A stretch of DNA of 6,550 nt. Source: JBECKR01 sp040235415 (GTDB lineage: Bacteria > Acidobacteriota > Polarisedimenticolia > Polarisedimenticolales > Polarisedimenticolaceae). Every line of letters begins with the position of its first letter. The stretch's first letter is position 1. The stretch is taken from contig JBECKR010000305.1 of the NCBI GenBank assembly GCA_040235415.1, positions 1-6,550 on the forward strand. The letters are read 5' to 3'. The notes beneath the pieces were generated by a model. The model searched no databases. It was not told the origin of the DNA and saw only the letters and a list, made by a program, of their open reading frames with translations. Position numbers and translations under genes: made by a program. Below, one piece after another: positions 1 through 6,065 of this stretch.

Positions 1-966
1 CTCGTGGGCGCTCCCGACGTCCGCATGGAGTACCACCGCTTCCGGTTGTACCTCTACCTCGCGCTCGTGCCCGCCGCAGCGCTCGCGGCGCGCCGGGTAC
101 CGCGAGCGCGGTGGGTGCGGCCCGCGCTCGCGACGGTCGCCGCGCTGGCGTGCTTCGCGCTGCTCGCGTTCGCGCGCTACGACGCGCGCGGACCCGCTCC
201 GGTGTCGCCTCCGGCCGCGCGGTTCGACCCCTCGGGAGAGCGCGTCCTGGTGCTGGCGTCGCCCGACACGCAGAACGGCTCGTGGCACGGCGTCCAGCTG
301 CGGTTCCCGGCCTGGTCCGGGGCGTACGTCGCGAAGGGCCTGTTCGTGGAGGCTTCGCCCTGGGCGCGGCGCGTGTTCGAGCTCGAGCGGCTCGCGTCCG
401 GTCCCGGGTCCCGGCCGCGATGGTGGGGGATCCGGATCGCGTCTCCCGACGTCGTGCGCTCGTGGGACGCGACCGAGGCGCTCCGGCGGTTCCGCGAGCT
501 CGGCGTCGGCTGGATCGTGACGCGCGAGCCGGTCTCGGACGTCGCCCGCGCGATCGCGGCCGGTCCGGCCCGAGACCTCGGCTCCGGCTACGCCTTGCTG
601 CGCCTGCCCCCGGCGCCGCTCGCTCTCGACGGCGACGGCGTCGCTGTTCCGGCCGAGGTATCGGCCGACGGCAGCGTGGTGCGACTGTCGCTCGGCGAGC
701 GGCGGCGACGCGTCCGCGTCGCGGTGGCGTGGTCGGAGGACTGGAGGCTCGAGCGCGGCGACGGCGCGATGCGACGGGTCCCGCCCGGCTCGATCGGCGT
801 CGAAGGGCGTGGCGCGGTGGTGCTTCGCGCCGCGCCGCGCGCGGAGGAGCGGATCGGGCTCGCCCTCGGGCTCCTCGGAGCTTTCGCGCTCGCCGCAATC
901 GCGCGGGAGGAACGCCGCGACCGTCGTGCGGTATCATCCCGGGTCTCGCCGGGAGCACGCCGTTGA
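1..966 (+). CDS. C-terminal part of a large integral membrane protein, function unassigned (5' end outside window)
   Basis: The reading frame is open from the first base, so the gene begins upstream; 321 residues are visible. Counting from the first codon, two hydrophobic segments lie at about 14-31 and 41-58. They are followed by a soluble, probably extracytoplasmic, domain (about 60-280) and a last membrane helix at about 285-302 with a basic tail (EERRDRR). The preceding RMEYHRFRLYLYL stretch, the soluble part starting ERVLVLASPDT and the later LRRFRELGVGWIVT segment recall the C-terminal halves of YfhO-like and 6-PTPS-related bacterial membrane proteins, where a multi-helix glycosyltransferase-like core ends in a periplasmic domain and one helix. 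That resemblance is by eye and is weak; the diagnostic N-terminal core is absent from the window. The stop codon (964-966) overlaps the next gene's TTG start, so the two may be translationally coupled although no functional link is evident. Confidence 0.75.
   Translation, partial: LVGAPDVRMEYHRFRLYLYLALVPAAALAARRVPRARWVRPALATVAALACFALLAFARYDARGPAPVSPPAARFDPSGERVLVLASPDTQNGSWHGVQLRFPAWSGAYVAKGLFVEASPWARRVFELERLASGPGSRPRWWGIRIASPDVVRSWDATEALRRFRELGVGWIVTREPVSDVARAIAAGPARDLGSGYALLRLPPAPLALDGDGVAVPAEVSADGSVVRLSLGERRRRVRVAVAWSEDWRLERGDGAMRRVPPGSIGVEGRGAVVLRAAPRAEERIGLALGLLGAFALAAIAREERRDRRAVSSRVSPGARR
932..937 (+). promoter_or_regulatory. Possible -10 box (TATCAT) for the BNR-repeat protein gene
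   Basis: TATCAT matches the sigma-70-type TATAAT consensus at five of six positions and is an AT-rich island in a very GC-rich stretch. It lies 25 bases before the TTG start and would give a 5' leader of about 19 nt carrying the GGGAG ribosome site. It sits inside the end of the upstream gene. No recognisable -35 hexamer is found 16-18 bases upstream (around 908-915), so the call rests on position and composition only. Confidence 0.3.
951..955 (+). promoter_or_regulatory. Ribosome binding site (GGGAG) supporting the TTG start at 963
   Basis: GGGAG is followed by a 7-nt spacer and then TTG at 963-965. This spacing, together with the signal peptide that begins immediately after, decides the start of the BNR-repeat protein. 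The much earlier ATG at 111 in the same frame would add an arginine/alanine-rich extension that is only the shadow of the upstream gene. Confidence 0.6.
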
Positions 967-3950
967 ACCGACCTTCGAACCGGACTGTCGTCACGCTCCT
1001 CTCGCTCGCCGGGATCGCGCTTCCCGCGCTCGCGTCGAACGTTCCGCCGTCGGAGTACGGGGACTTGCACTGGCGGCTCGTCGGACCGTTCCGGGGGGGA
1101 TGGGCGACGGCCGTCGCAGGGCACCCGACGCGCCGTGAGACGTTCTACTTCGGCGCGGCGGATGGCGGCGTGTGGGAGACCGAAGACGCCGGCGCGACCT
1201 GGCGTCCGCTGTTCGACCGCCAGGGGAGCGCGTCGATCGGCGCGCTCGCGGTCGCCCCGTCGGATCCCGACGTGATCTGGGTCGGCACCGGGCAGATCCA
1301 GCAACGCTGGGATCTCGGCGACGGCGACGGCGTCTACCGCTCGACCGACGGCGGCCGCACCTGGTCGCACGCCGGGCTCGGCGAGACCCGGCATATCGGC
1401 GACCTGTGGGTGGACCCGCGGGACGCCGGCGTCGCCGTCGTCGCCGCGTTGGGCCATGTCTTCGGACCGAACCCCGAGCGCGGGCTGTACCGCACCGAGA
1501 ACGGCGGCCGCACCTGGATTCACGTTCTCGACCGCGGGCCGGACGTCGGCGCGGCCGACCTCGCGTCCACGACCGAGCGGCCCGACGTGCTGTACGCCTC
1601 GCTGTGGCAGGTGCGGCGGCATCCTTGGCTCGACTACTTCCAGCCGACCGTCGGACCGGGAAGCGGGATCGTCCGGTCGGACGACGCCGGGCGGACCTGG
1701 GCACCGGTCGCCGGCGCGGGATTGCCGAGAGGGCCGCTCGGCCGCATCGAGCTCGCGGTCGCACCGGGAACCGAGGCCCGCCGGGTCTGGGCGCTGGTCG
1801 AGGCGGAACGGGACGGCGGGCTGTACCGCTCGGACGACGGCGGGGCGTCCTGGGCGCGGGTCGATCACGAGCCGGGGCTCGCCGGGAACTACACCGCGTG
1901 GCTCGTCGCCGATCCGAGCGACGCCGACACGGTCTGGACCGGAGGCCGGCCGCTGCGTCGCTCGAGCGACGGGGGCCGGACGTTCACGATCGTGCGCAGC
2001 TCGCCCGGCGGGGACGACTACCACGCGTTGTGGATCGACCCGCACGATCCACGCCGGATGATCACCGGGTCGGATCAGGGCGCGGTCGTGACGTTCAACG
2101 GCGGGCGGAGCTGGAGCAGCTGGTACAACCAGCCGACCGGCCAGTTCTATCGCCTCGCGGTCGACGATCGTTTCCCCTACCGCATCTACGCCGGGCAGCA
2201 GGACAGCGGCACGGTGGCGATCGCGAGCCGCAGCGACTACGGGAGGATCACGTTCCGGGACTGGCATCCGGTCGGCGGCGACGAGCGCGACGGCGACGTC
2301 CCGGACCCCGCGGATCCCGGCGTCGTCTACGGCGCGGGGCTGGGGGGGCGGCTGACCCGTTGGGACGCGCGCACCGGACAAGTGCGCAACGTCGCTCCGT
2401 GGCCGGTGTCGAGCTACGCCCGGCGCCCCGGGACCTCGCGCTACCGCTACGACTGGATCACGCCGCTCGCGATCTCGTCGCGCCCGCCCCACGCGATGTA
2501 CCTCGGCGCGCAGGTGCTGTTCCGCTCGATCGACGGCGGCGAGACGTGGGCGACGATCAGCCCGGACCTGACCGGGGCGGGCGACGGCACCGCGGGATGC
2601 GACGGCGACGTGCCCGTCGAGCGAGCCACGCGGTGCGGCTTCGGAACGATCTTCGCGATCGCCCCGTCGCCCGTCGCGGACGATCAGGTGTGGGTCGGCA
2701 CGACCAACGGCCGCGTGCGGCTGACGCGCGACGGCGGGCGATCCTGGTCCGACGTGACGCCGCCCGGGCTCGAGGACTGGAGCCGGATCGCAGCGATCGA
2801 CGCCTCGCCGGCCGATCCCGCGAGCGCCTACCTCGCCGTCGACCGCCACCGCCTCGACGACTTCCGTCCGCGGGCGTACCGCACGCACGACTACGGCGCG
2901 ACCTGGGTCGAGATCGGTCACGGGTTGCCCGACGGGGCCTGGGTGGGAGTCGTGCGCCAAGATCCGGTGCGCCCGAATCTGCTGTACGCCGGAACGAGCC
3001 GCGGCGTGAGCGTCTCGTTCGACGACGGTGCGAGCTGGAACGACCTCCGGCTCGACCTTCCGACCACCGGGATCAACGACCTCCTCGTGCACCGCGACGA
3101 CGTCGTGGTCGCCACGCAGGGCCGGGCGATCTGGGTGCTCGACGGCGTCGGCCCGCTCCGGCGGATCGCCGAGGGCCCGCTCGGCGACGCACCGGTGCTC
3201 GTCGCTCCCGCGCCCGCGGTGCGGCTGCGGTTCGACCAGAATCGCGACACGCCGCTCCCGCCCGAGGAGCCCTCGGGGGAGAACCCGCCGGTCGGTGCGA
3301 TCCTCGACTACATCCTGCCCCCCGGCACGAACGGCCCGGTCTCGATCGAGATCCGGGACGGCGACGGCGCGGTCCTGCGCCGGTTCGCGAGCGACGCGAG
3401 CCCCGCGCCCCGCAACGCGCGGGTTTACGTCGCCGACCTCTGGCTCGGGGATCCCCCGCGGCCGGGCACCGGCCCCGGCCACCATCGCTTCGTCTGGGAC
3501 CTGCGCCTGCCGCCGCCCCCGACGTTGCGATCCTCGTACTCGATCGCCGCCGTACCGGGACGCCCCACCCCGGTCGAGCCCCGGGGGGCGTTCGTCCTTC
3601 CCGGCCGCTACGAGGTCCGCCTCTCGACGGGCGGCGTATCGGTCTCGCGTCCGCTCGAGGTCGTCCCGGATCCGAGGGTCACGACGCCCGGCGCCGACCT
3701 CGCGGCGCTGCTCGAGTTCCAGCGCGACGTGGCGGCGGCCCTGGCGCGAGCCGTGACGTCGGCCAAGACGGCGACGAGCGGAGCGGCTGCGGATCCCGAC
3801 GAGTACCCGGACGACGCCGACGACGACGATCCGGCGCGGATCGCCGCGGTCCTGACGGCGCTCGAGAACGATCTCGAGCGCGCCGACGCCGCGCCGACCG
3901 CGGCGCAACGCGCCGTCCTGGCCGACGCGCTGTCCCGCTTGCCGCACTGA
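963..3950 (+). CDS. Exported sortilin/VPS10-like BNR (Asp-box) beta-propeller protein
   Basis: From the TTG start the protein has 995 residues, usual for this family. Residues 1-24 form a signal peptide (basic N-terminus, hydrophobic core, cut probably after ALA), so it acts in the periplasm or outside. The mature part opens with WRLVGPFRGG and then carries eleven Asp-box motifs ([S/T]x[D/N]xGx[T/S][W/F]) at about 73, 127, 178, 239, 290, 334, 377, 522, 588, 641 and 685, pointing to one or two beta-propellers. Family landmarks include the SSWYNQPTGQFY and QQDSGT stretches. Residues about 780-905 look like an Ig/FlgD-like beta domain; 906-995 are mostly helical with an acidic patch (946-957). 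The only cysteines, C546 and C558, could form a disulfide. Such proteins are often labelled 'glycosyl hydrolase', but I see no catalytic signature and make no claim of enzymatic activity; carbohydrate or peptide binding is equally possible. It overlaps the upstream gene by four bases. Confidence 0.9.
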   Translation: MNRPSNRTVVTLLSLAGIALPALASNVPPSEYGDLHWRLVGPFRGGWATAVAGHPTRRETFYFGAADGGVWETEDAGATWRPLFDRQGSASIGALAVAPSDPDVIWVGTGQIQQRWDLGDGDGVYRSTDGGRTWSHAGLGETRHIGDLWVDPRDAGVAVVAALGHVFGPNPERGLYRTENGGRTWIHVLDRGPDVGAADLASTTERPDVLYASLWQVRRHPWLDYFQPTVGPGSGIVRSDDAGRTWAPVAGAGLPRGPLGRIELAVAPGTEARRVWALVEAERDGGLYRSDDGGASWARVDHEPGLAGNYTAWLVADPSDADTVWTGGRPLRRSSDGGRTFTIVRSSPGGDDYHALWIDPHDPRRMITGSDQGAVVTFNGGRSWSSWYNQPTGQFYRLAVDDRFPYRIYAGQQDSGTVAIASRSDYGRITFRDWHPVGGDERDGDVPDPADPGVVYGAGLGGRLTRWDARTGQVRNVAPWPVSSYARRPGTSRYRYDWITPLAISSRPPHAMYLGAQVLFRSIDGGETWATISPDLTGAGDGTAGCDGDVPVERATRCGFGTIFAIAPSPVADDQVWVGTTNGRVRLTRDGGRSWSDVTPPGLEDWSRIAAIDASPADPASAYLAVDRHRLDDFRPRAYRTHDYGATWVEIGHGLPDGAWVGVVRQDPVRPNLLYAGTSRGVSVSFDDGASWNDLRLDLPTTGINDLLVHRDDVVVATQGRAIWVLDGVGPLRRIAEGPLGDAPVLVAPAPAVRLRFDQNRDTPLPPEEPSGENPPVGAILDYILPPGTNGPVSIEIRDGDGAVLRRFASDASPAPRNARVYVADLWLGDPPRPGTGPGHHRFVWDLRLPPPPTLRSSYSIAAVPGRPTPVEPRGAFVLPGRYEVRLSTGGVSVSRPLEVVPDPRVTTPGADLAALLEFQRDVAAALARAVTSAKTATSGAAADPDEYPDDADDDDPARIAAVLTALENDLERADAAPTAAQRAVLADALSRLPH

Positions 3951-4018
3951 GGGGACGTTTCCCGATCGCCCGTTTTGGGGACAGCTGTCCCCGAAAGGCC
4001 GGATCGGGAAACGTCCCC
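3951..4018. repeat. 68-bp imperfect palindrome, REP-like intergenic element
   Basis: The two halves are symmetric about the 3984/3985 boundary. The outer arms (3951-3967 and 4002-4018) are 17 bases and perfectly complementary. The core (3977-3992) is a perfect 16-base palindrome, GGGGACAGCTGTCCCC. Between them four of nine positions also pair, so 29 of 34 pairs match. The hexamer GGGGAC occurs twice directly (3951, 3977) and twice inverted (3987-3992, 4013-4018). Each outer arm can also fold alone into a small hairpin (GGGA/TCCC with a 4-base loop). It starts at the base directly after the stop codon of the BNR gene. Similar nested GGGGAC palindromes are, from memory, scattered in many GC-rich genomes and resemble REP elements mobilised by RAYT (IS200-like) transposases; no such transposase is in this window. 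It may also act as a transcript end or mRNA-stabilising structure, but no T-tract follows either arm. Confidence 0.8.
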
Positions 4019-4022
4019 GACG

Positions 4023-4028
4023 TATATT
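4023..4028 (+). promoter_or_regulatory. Probable -10 box (TATATT) for the three-gene transporter operon, possibly leaderless
   Basis: TATATT is the most AT-rich hexamer of the junction and matches TATAAT at five of six positions. If its last base is -7, transcription would start at 4035, which is the first base of the GTG start codon of the small membrane protein. That geometry is typical of leaderless bacterial genes and would explain why no spaced Shine-Dalgarno sequence precedes the GTG, only a run of G directly abutting it. The -35 region would fall in the right arm of the palindrome (about 3999-4006), where no clear consensus is seen. Confidence 0.45.
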
Positions 4029-4034
4029 CCGGGG

Positions 4035-4244
4035 GTGGGGGATTCCATCCAGTCGGTGCTGCTGTCGTACCTCTACCAGTACGTCGTCGGCGGGATCGTG
4101 TTCGGCGCGGGAATCTGGTTCGGCGTGCGCACGGGGCAGCTCGGCTGGCGCGATCCGGTGCGCCGTCGTCGACTCCTCCTCCTCGTCCTCGGCCTCGCGT
4201 GGTTCGCGGCGCTCCAGGGTGCGCTGCTGGTCTGTGGACACTGA
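4035..4244 (+). CDS. Small two-helix membrane protein preceding the symporter, function unknown
   Basis: From GTG 4035 it encodes 69 residues. Hydrophobic segments at about 14-32 (QYVVGGIVFGAGIWFGV) and 47-66 (LLLLVLGLAWFAALQGALLV) flank a strongly basic loop (RDPVRRRR, 39-46). By the positive-inside rule the loop is cytoplasmic and both ends face out. An earlier in-frame ATG at 3975 would start inside the palindrome and add a charged, non-helical leader; I reject it. It ends 3 bp before the symporter gene, so the two are almost certainly co-transcribed and probably coupled. Some SSS symporters have a small membrane partner (for example DUF4212 proteins), but the sequence does not visibly match that family, so an accessory-subunit role is inference from size, topology and position. 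I do not recognise the family. Confidence 0.8.
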   Translation: MGDSIQSVLLSYLYQYVVGGIVFGAGIWFGVRTGQLGWRDPVRRRRLLLLVLGLAWFAALQGALLVCGH

Positions 4245-4247
4245 GCC

Positions 4248-6065
4248 GTGGGTCGGATCGGCGTTCTCGACGGCGCGGTCATCGTCGTCTACTTCGCGGG
4301 CGTCACGATCTTCGGCGCGCTGCTCGGCCGGCGCACGCGCTCGACGCGCGACTTCTTCTTGGCGGGCCAGCGCTTTCCCGCGTGGCTGGTCGCGTTCTCG
4401 TGCGTCGCGACCACCGTCGGGTCGTACTCGTTCCTGAAGTACTCGGCGGCCGGCTACCAGTACGGCGTCGCGAGCTCGCAGACCTACCTCAACGACTGGT
4501 TTTGGATGCCGTTGTTCCTGTTCGGCTGGCTGCCGATCGTGTACCGCTCCGGCGTGCTCTCGGTTCCGGAGTACTTCCGCAGGAGGTTCGACGGCCGCGT
4601 CGGCCTCGCCGCGACCGCCGTGCTGCTGCTGTACCTCGTCGGCTACATCGGGATCAACCTGTTCACGATGGGAACCGCGCTGCAGGAGCTGTTCGGGTTC
4701 GATCTGTTCACGATGGCGGCGCTCGTGGTCGCTCTGTGCATGGTCTACGAGATGACCGGCGGCCAGACCTCCGTGATCCTCACCGACTTCGTCCAGGGCG
4801 GGCTGCTGTTGGTCGCGGGGCTGCTCGTCGCGGCTCTCGGCGTGGCGCGCCTCGGCGGGCTCTCGGCGTTCGCCGCCGCCCTCCCCGCCGGGCACCTCCG
4901 GCCCCTCCCGCCGTTCGACCACCCCGCGAAGTTCAGCTTCGTGGGCGTCTTCTGGCAGGACGCGATGGCGGGCGGAGTCGCGTTCTACTTCATGAACCAG
5001 GGCATGCTGATGCGGTTCCTGTCGGCGCGGTCGTTGCGCACCGGCCGGGCCGCCGCCGGCCTGGTGCTCGTCGTGCTGATGCCGCTCTCCGCGGTGGCGG
5101 TGTCGGGTGCCGGGTGGGTCGGCTCGGCGCTCGTCCGCCTCGGGGTGATGGACGCCGGCGTCCGGCCCGACGACGTCTTCGTGACGGTCGCGACGCTGCT
5201 GTGCGGTCCCGGCCTCCTCGGCCTCGTGATGGCGGCGCTCCTCGCCGCCCTGATGTCGACCGCGGACACGCTCATCAACGCGACCTCGGCGCTGCTCGTG
5301 AACGACGTGTACCGTCCGTGGGTCGCGCCGGGCCGGGACGACGCGCACTACCTCAGGGCGGCGCGCTACACCTCGCTCGGCGCGGCCGCGGCCGGTCTCG
5401 CGCTCGTCCCGCTGTACGGCTCGTTCGGGACGATCTACGAGGCGCACGGCGCGTTCACCGCGGCCGTGACGCCGCCCATGGCCGCCGCGATCCTGCTCGC
5501 GTTCCTGTGGCCGCGGTTCAACTCCGCCGGCGCGCTCGCGACCCTTCTCGGCGGCACGGTCCTCGTGCTCGCCTCGATCGCGGACCCGGCCCTCGTCGCG
5601 CCGTTCTCCCACCGCGTCGCTCCGGCGGGGTACGGCTTCCTGCGCGCCTGCTTCGGGCTCGCGGTGTCGGGAGCGCTCGGCGTCGGAGCGACGCTCGCGA
5701 CCCGCGGGCGACCGCTGCCGGACGCTCGCGCGTTCACGATCCGCGGTCTGCGGGAGCACCCCCGTCGGCCCCGCGCCGGCTCGGCGCGACGGCGGCCCGC
5801 CACGCTGTGGCTGCGGGACGACATCGGCCCGGACCTCGTCCTCGTCCCCCCGGCGGCGATGGAACGCCTCGACCTCGCTCCCGGCGATTCGGTGTTCGTC
5901 GACGACCGTCGCTTCTGGCTCGGCGGGCTGCGATCGGTTCGCGGTCGCGTCGCGCCGTGGCCCGACGCGCCCGCGGCCGACGCGCTCGGGCTCGCCCCGG
6001 CGCCGGCGGAGGAGCAACGCTGGCGCGAGGGCCGGCGCGTCGTTCTTGAGCGGCTCGACCGATGA
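4248..6065 (+). CDS. Sodium:solute symporter (SSS family) with C-terminal soluble extension
   Basis: A 605-residue secondary transporter of the SSS (SGLT/PutP) family, expected to import an organic solute with Na+ across the inner membrane. Family marks in order: first helix at about 6-27; DFFLAGQRFPAWL (35-47); an S/T-rich second-helix region (51-62) followed by GYQYG; YEMTGGQTSVILTDFVQG (167-184); and ALMSTADTLINATSAL (334-349). S337 and T338 align with the PutP Ser340/Thr341 pair at the Na2 sodium site (family knowledge plus alignment by eye). About 13 helices fill 1-485. Residues 486-605 are hydrophilic: a proline/arginine linker, then a compact segment (about 519-570) with LAPGDSVFVDDRRFWLGGLRS. 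The GTG start follows the upstream stop by 3 bp; SD is weak (GGA at 4236-4238), suggesting coupling. Its stop overlaps the next start (ATGA). The substrate cannot be read from sequence; sugars, amino acids and carboxylates all remain possible. Confidence 0.93.
   Translation: MGRIGVLDGAVIVVYFAGVTIFGALLGRRTRSTRDFFLAGQRFPAWLVAFSCVATTVGSYSFLKYSAAGYQYGVASSQTYLNDWFWMPLFLFGWLPIVYRSGVLSVPEYFRRRFDGRVGLAATAVLLLYLVGYIGINLFTMGTALQELFGFDLFTMAALVVALCMVYEMTGGQTSVILTDFVQGGLLLVAGLLVAALGVARLGGLSAFAAALPAGHLRPLPPFDHPAKFSFVGVFWQDAMAGGVAFYFMNQGMLMRFLSARSLRTGRAAAGLVLVVLMPLSAVAVSGAGWVGSALVRLGVMDAGVRPDDVFVTVATLLCGPGLLGLVMAALLAALMSTADTLINATSALLVNDVYRPWVAPGRDDAHYLRAARYTSLGAAAAGLALVPLYGSFGTIYEAHGAFTAAVTPPMAAAILLAFLWPRFNSAGALATLLGGTVLVLASIADPALVAPFSHRVAPAGYGFLRACFGLAVSGALGVGATLATRGRPLPDARAFTIRGLREHPRRPRAGSARRRPATLWLRDDIGPDLVLVPPAAMERLDLAPGDSVFVDDRRFWLGGLRSVRGRVAPWPDAPAADALGLAPAPAEEQRWREGRRVVLERLDR

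Noticed and set aside
111..962. N-terminal extension of the BNR protein from ATG 111
   Set aside because: The extra residues are an Arg/Ala-rich shadow of the upstream membrane protein gene. The signal peptide and GGGAG-spaced TTG at 963 identify the true start.
1348..1517. 17-base direct repeat (1348-1364 and 1501-1517, ACGGCGGCCGCACCTGG)
   Set aside because: Both copies encode the GGRTW part of Asp-box motifs in the propeller, so the repeat is explained by protein structure and is not a separate DNA element.
3794..3835. GAC-rich stretch near the end of the BNR gene as a microsatellite
   Set aside because: It encodes an acidic patch (DDADDDD) with mixed surrounding codons; no regular tandem array extends beyond a few units.
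3951..4018. Palindrome as a classical rho-independent terminator
   Set aside because: The stem is long and GC-rich but no run of T follows either arm; the only T4 (3973-3976) is inside the structure. Termination is possible but not shown.
3975..4034. ATG start at 3975 for the small membrane protein
   Set aside because: It would begin inside the palindromic repeat and encode a charged leader unlike the rest of the protein. GTG 4035 fits the -10 box position and the membrane topology better.
588..6017. Open frame of 1809 codons on the minus strand across most of the window
   Set aside because: It lies opposite four well-supported plus-strand genes and the palindrome. Its translation is dominated by Arg, Ala, Gly, Asp and Glu without domains or membrane segments. 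In DNA this rich in GC the antisense frame rarely meets stop codons, so it is a composition artefact.
1172..6049. Open frame of 1625 codons on the plus strand in a different frame
   Set aside because: It spans two real genes and the intergenic palindrome out of frame, is extremely arginine-rich and shows no recognisable motif; a shadow of GC-rich coding sequence.
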